A stretch of DNA of 64,000 nucleotides from JAJDAT01 sp964344185 (GCA_964344185.1 CAYFMN010000015.1:1-64000); one strand, 5' to 3'. Positions 1-7,479 are shown, counted from the first letter of the stretch. Made by a program: numbers and translations. Notes: generated from the sequence alone by a model not told the origin.

Positions 1-145
1 TAAAGCAAAAAATAAAATATTGTCACAGTGAGGCTCTCGAACTGCGACTTCCTTACTTTAGTTCCTTAGGAGGCTCAAGCTTGCTGAGGAACTCGAAGGA
101 GTGAAAGATCTCGCCTCGATTCAATAAAATAAATTCCTTTAAAAG
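1..145. repeat. Fragment of composite dispersed intergenic repeat
   Basis: This gene-free stretch shares segments with the gaps at 6655-6970 and 28985-29400. Examples are a stretch reading TCTCGCCTCGATTCAATAA followed by ATAAATTCCTTTAAAAG (also near 6930-6967), the AATAAAAT..TGTCAC..TGAGG segment, and TTCCTTAGGAGG. It contains short palindromes around CTCGAA. It runs off the left edge of the window, so its full length is unknown. Confidence 0.6.
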
Positions 146-188
146 AAATCTTCAATCAGACTTTTTACGAAATTCAAGAAAGAACTTT

Positions 189-1211
189 CTATTTCCTAAC
201 TTCCTCTATCAAGTCGTTTACCTTTTTTAATAAATCAGCAGAGAATAACTTGCCAACTAAAGCCTCTTGAACCTTTTTTCCTAATTTACGGAACTCTTTC
301 ATCGTATTTTCATCAGGTTTCTTGGCAAGTTTGAGTCCCGCACCTTGCATGGCTTGAATAGATTTTACGTTGTCTTTATTATTTTCATTGACTAGTTTCT
401 TCAAGAACTTACCGCTTAATCTTTCCAGTATTTTTTGTTCAGCCTGATCAAGTTTTTTATATTTCTTTTTAGAAATTAAAACTCCGCCAACGCCAAATCC
501 CATAGGCATTTGCGACATATATTTTACTTTTGTAAACCACTGAAGAGCTAAAGCCGCCACGGGAGAAGCGTACACGGTCTCAATCATTCCTGTTTGCAAT
601 GATAACAAAACATCCGTGACCGAAAGAGGAAATGGAGTAACGTTCAAAGTTTTGTACGCCGTTTGGACTAATGGATCGCCTTCCCACATCCAAGTCTTGG
701 TTTGACGGATGTCGTCAATAGAAACGATCTCTTTTTTAGAGAAAAAATGGACCCACCCCACAGGCGCCCACCCTAAAAGGACGTAATCCTTTTGTTCAAA
801 CTTTTCTGCAAAGTATCCCTGCAATTTGTCGTAAACGTGTTCTACTTCCTGATCGTTTTCAAAAAGAAACGGTAGATCTAACACCCTCGACTCGGGCAAT
901 AACTCTCCTAACCCAACGCCTGTAAATCCAGCCGCATGGACCTGCCCAATCCTCATTTTTCGTATAACGTCTTTCTCGTCGCCGGAGACTCCGCCAGGAT
1001 AAAATTTAAAAGAAAGCCTGCCCCCTGTTTCCTTTTTTAATTCCTTATCTAGTTCTCTCAAAGTCCGCATCCAGGTAGAACCTTCTGGAGCCAGGGTGGC
1101 AATTTTAATGCGGTTGCCTTTTCCGGCAAATGAGTTTTGTGGAGTCGCAAAAAAAGCGATTAAAAAAACTAATAAAAGGAAAAATTGTTTCTTAGTTTTC
1201 ATATAATTCAT
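189..1211 (-). CDS. TRAP transporter substrate-binding protein, DctP/TatP type
   Basis: This is a periplasmic solute-binding protein of a TRAP transporter, which captures an organic acid or similar ligand and delivers it to a DctQM membrane pair. Residues 1-29 form a signal peptide ending before GKGNRIKIA. The DctP fold follows, with IATLAPEGSTWM at the start of the mature protein, the KFYPGG segment and the WEGDPLVQ.A.K.LNVTPFPL block typical of the family. The length of 340 residues is normal. The gene lies 45 bp downstream of the TatT-like gene on the same strand, so the pair is probably one operon. No DctQ/DctM membrane subunit is seen within this window; the left side is cut and begins with repeat DNA. 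The ligand cannot be told from sequence. ATGs at 1211 and 1202 are both possible starts. Confidence 0.9.
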   Translation of the reverse strand: MNYMKTKKQFFLLLVFLIAFFATPQNSFAGKGNRIKIATLAPEGSTWMRTLRELDKELKKETGGRLSFKFYPGGVSGDEKDVIRKMRIGQVHAAGFTGVGLGELLPESRVLDLPFLFENDQEVEHVYDKLQGYFAEKFEQKDYVLLGWAPVGWVHFFSKKEIVSIDDIRQTKTWMWEGDPLVQTAYKTLNVTPFPLSVTDVLLSLQTGMIETVYASPVAALALQWFTKVKYMSQMPMGFGVGGVLISKKKYKKLDQAEQKILERLSGKFLKKLVNENNKDNVKSIQAMQGAGLKLAKKPDENTMKEFRKLGKKVQEALVGKLFSADLLKKVNDLIEEVRK

Positions 1212-1256
1212 CTTTTTTAAAAATTCTCAGATTTTCGAAAGTCCTGTCACAATCGT

Positions 1257-2174
1257 TTAAAATAAATCGTCTATAGATTCCAATAACGCTTTTGCTTTTA
1301 ATTTTGCAACCTCGTTAGCCAATCTTTCCTCCGAAAGCAAATCTTCGGGAGCCTCTATTATCTCATTCAGAAGCCGTTCGAAAAGTTCGCGATCTTGATT
1401 TTGAACGGCATAAGTTTTTGCAAATAAAAAAGAATTGATCAAAAACTTTTCTTTCGTCAAACTCAAACTTTTCTCGAAATTAATTTTCGCTTTTTCCGGA
1501 TTACCGCCCAAAATTTTAGTGCGACTTCCATAAAAAACTCCCAGCCCTCTATGCGCTCCCGCATAATAAAAATTCGGATTTAAAACAAGAACCCTTTCTA
1601 AAGCGGGCTCGATTCTTGATATATCCGCAAAAGCAAAGGGGTTATGCAAATTCATCGTCAACCAACCGCCCCAACATTGAGTCAGCCAATAGAGAGCCGG
1701 TAAAGCGCTGGAATTCAGTTCTTTCAATTCACTTTTCCAGGTTGTTAAGTCGCCTTTTGAAAATTTTGAGTTCGCGCTCAAGGTTTGCAATGCGCTTAAA
1801 GCGTAATTTTTCCCTCTTAAATACCACTTCCCCGCCCTCTCTTTATCCACGTCTTCTAAAAATGCAAATGAATAACTGCAAAAACCCTCCGCCAGCAGAA
1901 GCTGTAGTTCCAAATTCTCAGGTTCGGATTTCAAAATTCCTTCCAACATCTTTAACTGTGCGGGAATAGCTAGCCGGGCCAACTCTGGGTCCGACTCTGT
2001 TTTCATGGTATTTGCCTGGTCTTTTAAAATAGGCAATGAAGTTTTAATAACTAGAGAAGAACACCCTGCCAAAGAGCAAAAAAGCGCCACAATAACGGTC
2101 TTATTCAAAATTTTTTCGATCTGTATTTTCAATATTTTCAAGGCTTTTCGATTTCTTTTCATGCCAGTTATCAT
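1257..2174 (-). CDS. TatT-like TPR lipoprotein associated with a TRAP transporter
   Basis: This resembles the TRAP-associated TatT family, first characterised in Treponema as a TPR lipoprotein that partners the binding protein TatP. It has a hydrophobic segment ending in a lipobox (LFCSLAGC), so it is probably lipid-anchored in the envelope. Helical repeats follow, with the family-like C-terminal stretch YYAGAHRGLGVFYGSRTKIL and GGNPEKAKINFEKSL. The binding-protein gene follows directly, which supports the assignment. The start is uncertain: a TTG at 2201 and ATGs at 2174 and 2162 are in frame, and none has a clear Shine-Dalgarno. All give a long N-terminal region before the lipobox, and a TTG near 2108 would give a compact signal peptide. 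Function in ligand delivery is inferred from the family. Confidence 0.8.
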   Translation of the reverse strand: MITGMKRNRKALKILKIQIEKILNKTVIVALFCSLAGCSSLVIKTSLPILKDQANTMKTESDPELARLAIPAQLKMLEGILKSEPENLELQLLLAEGFCSYSFAFLEDVDKERAGKWYLRGKNYALSALQTLSANSKFSKGDLTTWKSELKELNSSALPALYWLTQCWGGWLTMNLHNPFAFADISRIEPALERVLVLNPNFYYAGAHRGLGVFYGSRTKILGGNPEKAKINFEKSLSLTKEKFLINSFLFAKTYAVQNQDRELFERLLNEIIEAPEDLLSEERLANEVAKLKAKALLESIDDLF

Positions 2175-2254
2175 AACAAAAGGCGTACTACACAACAACA
2201 AACGACTAATCTTTTGACACCTTTTTTACCTTTTGCTAACATTAAATAGCTCAT

Positions 2255-2364
2255 CTTAAGGGAGTCTCTAAAAATTCAGATTTGCCAGGAGCCTGGTCCT
2301 TAAACTCAAGGGGTAGAGCGATAGCAAACCAGTAAAAATGCCAATTATTAGAGGTCCTCTTAAG
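2255..2364 (+). repeat. Foldable approx. 105-bp repeat element, copy 1 (subfamily A)
   Basis: The ends are imperfect inverted repeats beginning CTTAAGGGAG and ending CCTCTTAAG. The inner part CTCTAAAAATT pairs with AATTATTAGAG. The interior carries TTGC..GCAA and the conserved GATAGCAA. The 5' arm CTGGT can pair with ACCAG near the 3' side. It lies between divergent genes, upstream of the small membrane protein gene. Related copies are at 3172, 9791, 18834 and 34275. Confidence 0.8.
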
Positions 2365-2415
2365 CTATCTTGGCATTTTATATTTCTGCCTCTAATTACA
2401 AAAAACAAATACGCC

Positions 2416-2652
2416 ATGGAAAAACAAGTAGATCAGGAATCAGAAGAACAAACTATCCAAACCATGAAAAAAATAATGGTTGGAGGCGGCGTTCTTTTTG
2501 TATTAATTGGCTTATTTCTGCAATGGCCAATCACCGAAAAATCATACATGGAGTTTATCGAAGGTCAAGGTTACATTCCTCTAATCTTGGGCTTGATAAT
2601 GATTATTCTTGGTTTTTCCGTAAGGCTATTGATGGGGACGGACGAAGAATAA
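2416..2652 (+). CDS. Small two-helix membrane protein, function unknown
   Basis: The product is a 78-residue protein starting MEKQVDQESE. It has a charged N-terminal 25 residues, a first hydrophobic segment (VGGGVLFVLIGLFLQW), a short acidic loop and a second one (YIPLILGLIMIILGFSVRLL), then GTDEE. I do not recognise a family. An earlier in-frame ATG at 2338 lies inside the repeat element and would add a hydrophobic stretch, so the ATG at 2416 is preferred. The DUF1844 gene follows 41 bp downstream on the same strand, suggesting co-transcription. Confidence 0.65.
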   Translation: MEKQVDQESEEQTIQTMKKIMVGGGVLFVLIGLFLQWPITEKSYMEFIEGQGYIPLILGLIMIILGFSVRLLMGTDEE

Positions 2653-2693
2653 GGTTACGTCGAATTTTTTACGATGTGATGGAGGAATTCAAT

Positions 2694-3086
2694 ATGAGCG
2701 AAGAAATTAAAGGTCCAGGTTTCACAATAAAAGATCACAGGCAATCTCAAAAAACCGATGAAGAAATAGAAAAGGAATCTCAAAACCCGGAAGAGAGTTC
2801 TTCTGAACAGCAAGAAACTATTCAGGATTTCAAAATTGACTTTTCAACATTCATCCTTTCTCTAACTTCTTCAGCCTTCTACCACTTGGGCGAGATGCCC
2901 GACCCTAAAACAGGAGAAAGAAAAACGGACCTTAACGCCGTTAAGCAAACAATTGATATTATCTCCATGTTGCAAACTAAAACCGAAGGCAATTTGTCGG
3001 AAGAAGAAAAAAAATTAATTGAACAGTTGATCTACGAACTACAAGTCAAGTTTCTTGACGCGCAAAACAAAAAAACAAAAAGTTAA
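2694..3086 (+). CDS. DUF1844 family protein
   Basis: This is a 130-residue soluble protein of the DUF1844 family, whose biochemical role is not established. The diagnostic core is present: IDFSTFILSLTSSAFYHLGE, then MPDPKTGERKTDLNAVKQTI with an IISMLQTKTEGNLSEEE tail. The N-terminal 50 residues are acidic and low-complexity, and the C-terminus is lysine-rich. The start at 2694 is chosen because a strong Shine-Dalgarno (GGAGG at 2681-2685) precedes it at good spacing. The same frame is open further upstream, but only through the overlapping membrane-protein gene. The stop overlaps a short palindrome (3075-3095). Confidence 0.85.
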   Translation: MSEEIKGPGFTIKDHRQSQKTDEEIEKESQNPEESSSEQQETIQDFKIDFSTFILSLTSSAFYHLGEMPDPKTGERKTDLNAVKQTIDIISMLQTKTEGNLSEEEKKLIEQLIYELQVKFLDAQNKKTKS

Positions 3087-3095
3087 ACTTTTTGT
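3075..3095 (+). terminator. Palindrome at gene end, possible weak terminator
   Basis: ACAAAAAGTT, one A, then AACTTTTTGT forms a perfect 10-bp palindrome spanning the DUF1844 stop codon. As RNA it would fold as an 8-bp A/U-rich stem with a five-base loop. The U-rich tract is part of the stem itself, so termination is only a possibility. Confidence 0.35.
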
Positions 3096-3171
3096 CGCCT
3101 GTTTTTCACCCCTTCCGCCATAAATAATTTTGCGTCAGGCTAACGCTTGTTTATGTTAAAGTACTTTTTCG

Positions 3172-3280
3172 TTTAAGGGGACCTCTAAAAATTGAGAATT
3201 GCAAAGAGACTAGCCCTAATTACCAAGAGCTAGTCGATAGCAAGTTAGTAAAAATATGAATTATTAGAGGTCCTCTTCAA
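3172..3280 (+). repeat. Foldable approx. 105-bp repeat element, copy 2 (subfamily B)
   Basis: The terminal inverted repeat is AAGGGGACCTCTAAAAATT against AATTATTAGAGGTCCTCTT (nearly perfect, 3174-3277). The inner hairpin GACTAGC/GCTAGTC is perfect, and the same arm can pair instead with GTTAGT downstream. TTGC/GCAA encloses the hairpin, and GATAGCAA is conserved. It sits between two genes on the plus strand. Confidence 0.85.
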
Positions 3281-3309
3281 TTATCACTTCCGCTTAAAAG
3301 TAAAAAATC

Positions 3310-4041
3310 ATGGCTTTACAAACCGACCATAACGGCATGTTCATCGAAGGCATGACAGACGCCGCCGAATTGATGAAATTTATAAAGTATAAATTTGGCG
3401 AAGAAGCCATTCAAGAAACTTATAAAGCTTTGCTGGAAAAAGCTAAACAAGAAGGTAAAAAAAATGGCGCCTCCCCATTAAGAGCGTTTTGGAGTCTACT
3501 GGATCAAGCGTTCCAGGAAAAATCGGATTCCTTAAAATGTGGAAAGGGGTGCGCTCATTGCTGCCACACGGGAGTGGCGGCCACTCAGTTTGAATGGGAG
3601 GGGATTGTAAAAGGAGCTAAAGAAAAAGGAATAGATCTTAACGCCGTTATTGAACGATCTCAAAAGTCTATCAATAAAGTTAAGACTGCTATAAATTCCG
3701 AAAAGAAATTTGAACAAACAGACTGGCACCAAACCGTCATGAATCATCCATGTCCCTTTTTGGACGACGAGATGAATTGCATAATTTATGAAGACAGACC
3801 TTTAGATTGCCGTCTGGTGGTTGCTTTTAGAGACACCTGCACATCTAAAAAACTAGAGCACGCACAACGTGGAATTTGGATCGAAGAGTCGGTCGCCGCT
3901 CCCATAATCGCTAAACTGCAACACGACAAAACTCCAAAAATAAAAAGAAAGAAATTTACCGGAACGCAACCTCTTAAACTCCTGCAACACTGGTTAATCG
4001 TTTGGCAGGAAAAAAATAAAAAGAAACGATCCTCTAAATAA
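3310..4041 (+). CDS. YkgJ-type cysteine-cluster protein
   Basis: The protein carries the CxxxCxxCC-type cluster of the YkgJ family (PF03692): KCGKGCAHCCHTGV around residues 77-90, a central partner CPFLDDEMNCIIYEDRP, and then DCR. The family is presumed to bind Zn or Fe-S, and the substrate is unknown. Total length is 243 residues. The N-terminal 70 residues are helical and charged, and the C-terminus is rich in lysine. No transmembrane segment is seen, so it is probably cytoplasmic. The ATG is preceded by an A-rich stretch without an obvious Shine-Dalgarno. The dehydrogenase gene follows after 36 bp, suggesting an operon, but no functional link is evident. Confidence 0.8.
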   Translation: MALQTDHNGMFIEGMTDAAELMKFIKYKFGEEAIQETYKALLEKAKQEGKKNGASPLRAFWSLLDQAFQEKSDSLKCGKGCAHCCHTGVAATQFEWEGIVKGAKEKGIDLNAVIERSQKSINKVKTAINSEKKFEQTDWHQTVMNHPCPFLDDEMNCIIYEDRPLDCRLVVAFRDTCTSKKLEHAQRGIWIEESVAAPIIAKLQHDKTPKIKRKKFTGTQPLKLLQHWLIVWQEKNKKKRSSK

Positions 4042-4077
4042 CGAGCCCAAATTATTAATTTAGTTTTTGACTAAGTT

Positions 4078-5115
4078 ATGCCTCTTTTTGCCGTAATCAC
4101 AGACCCCCATAAAATTGAGCTTCAAGAAAAAGCAGATCTCACCCCAAAACCGCAAGAAGTTATCATCGCTCCTGAAGTAGCCGGTATTTGTGGCACCGAC
4201 CTTGCCCTTTTTTCTGGAGACTATCAAGTGCCTTTGCCGTTAACTCCCGGACATGAGTTTGTTGGAAAAGTAATCGACATAGGAAAAAACGTCGACAAGT
4301 CTTGGTTGAACAAAAAAGTAACCGGTGAGATTAACAATACTTGCATCGCATATAAATGGGAACCTCTGTGCAAGGCTTGTAGAATGGGATTACCCAACCA
4401 TTGTTTAAAAAGGTCGGTTTTAGGAATTATTAATCATAATGGAGCTTTTGCGGAACAAGTGGCGGTTCCAGTGGGTTCCCTTCACCAAATTCCCGATTCC
4501 ATCCCATCTCAAGCCGCTGTCCTGGTGGAACCTCTTGCTGCGGCGCTGCAAACGTTCGATCTTTCTCCTATAAAACCAAACGACACAGTAGTTGTTATTG
4601 GTTGTGGCAGATTGGGTATACTTATTATTTTTGCGGCTATCTTAAAAGGCTTAAATCCTATTGCAATTACGCGAAGCGAGGAAAAAAGATTTAGAGCTTT
4701 AAATTTTGGAGTTAAGCGCGCCTTTCTTCCGACAGAGGCCGAAAAGGAAATTAAATCTTTAACGGGAGGATTGGGAGCCGATATTGTGGTCGAATCTACT
4801 GGAAACCCGGAAGGACTTTCTTTAGCTTTAAATTTAATTCGGCCAAGAGGAACAATCGCTCTTAAAACGACATGTGGGTTACCCTCACAAGGATTTAATA
4901 CCACTCAGGTAGCTGTTGACGAAATTTGCATTCAAGGGTCTCGTTGCGGCCGTTTTTACCCAGCAATCGAAATATTGGAAAAACATCAAAAACAACTAGC
5001 TAATTTAATTACGTCCATATACCCATTCAAGGAAATCGAGTCTGCTTTCCAAGCTGCAAAAGTCGAAAGCAAAGTTTTATTGGATATTACCCTAAGTCAA
5101 AATAAAGAATTATAA
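4078..5115 (+). CDS. Zinc-dependent medium-chain dehydrogenase (MDR family)
   Basis: This is an NAD(P)-dependent alcohol/polyol dehydrogenase-like protein of 345 residues. The catalytic zinc site is visible in AGICGTD (Cys) and PGHEF (His-Glu). A structural-zinc lobe has four cysteines in NNTC, EPLC, KAC and NHC. The Rossmann motif VVVIGCGRLGIL occurs near residue 170. The loop between the second and third structural cysteines fits the threonine/sorbitol dehydrogenase-like branch, but the substrate cannot be assigned. The protein has no signal peptide and is cytosolic. It follows the YkgJ-type gene in the same direction. A 55-bp gap then leads to the predicted promoter of the RNA candidate. 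Confidence 0.88.
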   Translation: MPLFAVITDPHKIELQEKADLTPKPQEVIIAPEVAGICGTDLALFSGDYQVPLPLTPGHEFVGKVIDIGKNVDKSWLNKKVTGEINNTCIAYKWEPLCKACRMGLPNHCLKRSVLGIINHNGAFAEQVAVPVGSLHQIPDSIPSQAAVLVEPLAAALQTFDLSPIKPNDTVVVIGCGRLGILIIFAAILKGLNPIAITRSEEKRFRALNFGVKRAFLPTEAEKEIKSLTGGLGADIVVESTGNPEGLSLALNLIRPRGTIALKTTCGLPSQGFNTTQVAVDEICIQGSRCGRFYPAIEILEKHQKQLANLITSIYPFKEIESAFQAAKVESKVLLDITLSQNKEL

Positions 5116-5133
5116 TCAAAAGTACACTATATA

Positions 5134-5161
5134 TTGTATTTAAAGAAAAACCATGTACAAT
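5134..5161 (+). promoter_or_regulatory. Sigma-70-type promoter for the RNA candidate and small lipoprotein
   Basis: There is a TTGTAT box at 5134-5139, a 16-bp spacer and TACAAT at 5156-5161. Transcription would begin about 5168-5171, which is exactly where the 5' side of the closing stem (GGACAA) of the RNA candidate starts. It lies just after the dehydrogenase gene. The overlapping ATATTGTA/TACAATAT palindrome could also be an operator. Confidence 0.55.
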
Positions 5162-5170
5162 ATGCTGTAA

Positions 5171-5310
5171 GGACAATCGGAGCCCGGAGGTTGGCCTTTT
5201 CCTCCCCGGGCCTTTCCAGTTGTCGAACTTAACTCCTATCCCTAAAAGTTTCCTTGTGGAAACTTTGCTACCTCGACCGCAGAACTGACCCTCTGGGTTC
5301 CTTGTCCCCC
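5171..5310 (+). ncRNA. Structured RNA candidate with a three-way junction (ncRNA or 5' leader)
   Basis: The sequence folds by eye into one closed structure. The closing stem is GGACAA (5171-5176) with TTGTCC (5302-5307), continued by TCGGAG with CTCTGGG. Branch 1 is GCCCGG-AGG with CCT-CC-CCGGGC (5182-5211). Branch 2 is CAGTT-GTCGA (5217-5226) with TCGAC (5273-5277) and AACTG (5283-5287), capped by the perfect hairpin AAAGTTTCC-TTGT-GGAAACTTT (5245-5266). A promoter ends 10 bp before it. A small lipoprotein gene with a good ribosome site starts 39 bp after it, so it could be a free RNA or a regulatory leader. It matches no riboswitch, SRP, 5S or tmRNA motif that I know, and 6S RNA seems unlikely. 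No U-run terminator is seen. Confidence 0.5.
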
Positions 5311-5348
5311 AAAATATATTCTAAAATTTAAAAAGGAGAAAAAAAAGC

Positions 5349-5519
5349 ATGGAAAGTTTTAATTTGCTTTTAGCGCTGAGTTGTTTATTGCTGAGCCTAA
5401 CGATTGGTTGCGCCGAGACCCTCCCGCCTTCAAACAACCACGTAAGTGGTAATGCGACAAAAGCGCCAACCCCTCATGTTTCTGGAGCTAATGCGCCGGG
5501 CCATATTTCTGGCTATTGA
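5349..5519 (+). CDS. Small lipoprotein (56 residues), function unknown
   Basis: The ATG at 5349 is preceded by AAAAGGAG at 5331-5338, a strong Shine-Dalgarno at about 10-nt spacing. The product begins MESFNLLLALSCLLLSLTIG and then has a lipobox cysteine at residue 21 (LTIGC), so the mature part would be a lipid-anchored peptide of about 36 residues. That part is Pro/Gly/Ser/Asn-rich and repeats an HVSGxNA-like motif (HVSGNA, HVSGANA, HISG). The frame ends at a TGA 21 bp before the end of the convergent pentapeptide gene. The upstream RNA candidate may be its leader. Small entericidin-like lipoproteins are comparable in size, but I see no homology that names it. Confidence 0.6.
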   Translation: MESFNLLLALSCLLLSLTIGCAETLPPSNNHVSGNATKAPTPHVSGANAPGHISGY

Positions 5520-5540
5520 AATAGAAAATTTCAAGGTCGG

Positions 5541-6515
5541 CTATTTGCACGCTTTGGAAACCATCCGTTTATTTAAGTCGCCTAAATCGTCTCCCAGGTC
5601 GACGCAAAGATCCCGTTTACAAGTAAACTCTTCGGGACCTTTCCAAACAATTTTTAGATAGATTGGAATAATTGTCGAACTTTTATCGAATAGTTTTACG
5701 GTGAATAATTGTTCGCAAGACAGGTTTTTGGCATATTCTAAATTAGCGCCACTTATATCCGCTCCCAGCATCGTCGCGCCTGAAAAATCCGTTAAATCAA
5801 ATTTAGATCCTTTAAACTTTGCTCCATTAAGATTCGCTCTGGATAAATTAGCTTTATTAAACTGAGAACCAAAAATTTTCGCGTTAACTAAAGACGCTCC
5901 CGAAAAATCAGTTTTATAAAATTGAGAACTTCCCAGCAGAGCGCGGTTACAGTTTGCCTTTTTTAAGTCGGCCAAACTAAAATCCGCATGATCTAATCTG
6001 GCTCCAATCAAATTGCCTTTAGATAAATTTACAAAAGAAAATTTAGATCCAATTAATTTAGCGCCTTTAAGAGCCGCCCCGGATAAATCCGCTTTATGAA
6101 AATTTGCGTAAGCTAAATTAGCGCCGCTTAAATTGGCCCAGGAAAGGTTTGTAAAACTTAAATCTGCCCTTATCAATTTAGCGTTAGCTAAACTGGCTTT
6201 GCTCATATTTGACGACGAAAAATTGGCTCCATGTAAATTAGCTTTATTTAAATTAGCGCCGCTAAGTTTAGACCCCGCCAAATTTGCTCGTCTCAAATCA
6301 GCGTGACTTAAGTTACCCCTCTCATAATTCCTTGACTTTAAATTGGGACGAAATAAATCTTTTTCCCCAGTATATTTTTTCTTTTTATCAAATGGCCCCA
6401 ATTCTCCTTTCAAAACTTTTGGCAACTCCGGAACTATTGGGTTTGCAATGGTTTTGCTATTTGCTATAAATAATAAAACCAAAACACAAAAAAAATTTTT
6501 AATAAAAACAAACAT
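5541..6515 (-). CDS. Secreted pentapeptide-repeat protein
   Basis: A signal peptide covers residues 1-24 (ending NSKTIA). From about residue 65 to 285 there is an almost unbroken series of A(D/N)Lxx pentapeptides (for example NLSHADLRRANLAGSKLSGA), which in this family form a right-handed quadrilateral beta-helix. At least 40 repeat units are visible. A short C-terminal domain carries four cysteines (LSCEQL, FTCKRDLC, ACK), suggesting disulfides in the periplasm. Total length is 324 residues. It converges on the small lipoprotein gene with only 21 bp between them. The function of secreted pentapeptide proteins is usually unknown, and the DNA-mimic role of cytosolic Qnr-type members should not be assumed here. 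Confidence 0.88.
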   Translation of the reverse strand: MFVFIKNFFCVLVLLFIANSKTIANPIVPELPKVLKGELGPFDKKKKYTGEKDLFRPNLKSRNYERGNLSHADLRRANLAGSKLSGANLNKANLHGANFSSSNMSKASLANAKLIRADLSFTNLSWANLSGANLAYANFHKADLSGAALKGAKLIGSKFSFVNLSKGNLIGARLDHADFSLADLKKANCNRALLGSSQFYKTDFSGASLVNAKIFGSQFNKANLSRANLNGAKFKGSKFDLTDFSGATMLGADISGANLEYAKNLSCEQLFTVKLFDKSSTIIPIYLKIVWKGPEEFTCKRDLCVDLGDDLGDLNKRMVSKACK

Positions 6516-6654
6516 ATTTTAAATTTAACGCCAAAAAAATGATCTTTTCACTACGGTCAAGTAAAAGCTCTTTCGATTGATTTTTATTTCAGAGTCTCAA
6601 AGAGTAGAATAATAATTAAATAGAAAATTTAATTAAACCGTATGTTTTAACGGT

Positions 6655-6970
6655 TGCTCGACCAAAATAAAATTATCACCCCGAACACTAGACTCGAAAA
6701 CCGAGTATATTAAAAAAAGAACAAGGCTGATGGTCTTTTGAATTAAAACATTGCGTTCAATAAAAGCTCATTTCACCGTCATTCTCGAGAAGCCACAAAG
6801 TAACAGAGCTTGTGCTGAGCCTGCCGAAGTAAAGAATCTAGGTTAAATTCTTCCACTTGTTCCTTAGGAGGTCCTCGAAGCCTCGACCTAATAAACAAAA
6901 GCTTAGTTTCTTAAGAGAGCTAACGAGAATCTCGCCTCGATTCAATAATATAAATTCCTTTAAAAGGTTA
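6655..6970. repeat. Composite dispersed intergenic repeat
   Basis: Most of the gap between 6516 and 7104 is non-coding. It contains blocks shared with 28985-29400: TTGCGTTCAAT.AAAGC; GAAGAATCTAG followed by TAAATT; CCACTTGTTCCTTAGGA; CTCGAAGCCTCGACCTAATAA; and TAGTTTCTTA. It also holds GAGCCTGCCGAAGTAAAGAATCT-type segments resembling the widespread GAAGAATCT repeats of many bacterial genomes. The last 40 bp match 105-140 of this window. The rest of the gap shows no gene or RNA I can support. Confidence 0.6.
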
Positions 6971-7104
6971 AATTGTTTTATCCATTATGAATTGCAGACC
7001 CCTCATTCAAAAAGCAAATCCAAAAACCAAAAATAGCTTCTTTACTCTGGAATAATATAACTTTAAGACAATTATTCTAATCTTTACCGGGCGCTAGCTT
7101 AAAT

Positions 7105-7479
7105 TTAATACTGTTCAACACAAATATCGCGATTCCAATTACAAGTTAATATGCATTTTCTTTTAAGAAATAGAAGGGTTTGATATTCCTGCTCCCTAAC
7201 CTTTTCGGAGTCTTCCTTAACCTCTTTATATACTTTTCTACATTTTTGTATGCAAGAGTTTCTAGAGAGTAAACAAAGCATAGCGCGTTCGTCATTGGAG
7301 CTAATATCTCGAAAATCCTGCGGTTCTTTAATCTCTTCTTTTTTGAGGCGGGCTTTCCCTTCTACAACCCATTTATCTCGTTGCGCATTGATTGTTTCGC
7401 CAAAGCATAAACCTCCGGCAATCAATAAAAACGCTGGCAACAAACAGGAAAAAGTTATTCTTTTCAAATATTTATTCAT
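7105..7479 (-). CDS. Small secreted cysteine-rich protein with twin CX3C motifs
   Basis: The 124-residue product has a signal peptide (residues 1 to about 27, hydrophobic CLLPAFLLIAGGLCFG). The mature part is a charged alpha-helical protein with six cysteines. Two CX3C pairs (CIQKC and CILTC) are separated by about 35 helical residues, as in helical-hairpin proteins stapled by two disulfides; further cysteines are in AMLC and DIC near the C-terminus. No family is recognised. It is monocistronic, with a repeat-filled gap downstream and the promoter region of the GGDEF-EAL gene on its other side. Confidence 0.6.
   Translation of the reverse strand: MNKYLKRITFSCLLPAFLLIAGGLCFGETINAQRDKWVVEGKARLKKEEIKEPQDFRDISSNDERAMLCLLSRNSCIQKCRKVYKEVKEDSEKVREQEYQTLLFLKRKCILTCNWNRDICVEQY

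Noticed and set aside
5171..5310. Identification of the folded region as 5S rRNA, 6S RNA, SRP RNA, tmRNA or a named riboswitch.
   Set aside because: No conserved motif of those families is visible, for example no SRP GGAAG loop and no 5S loop sequence; therefore it is left unnamed.
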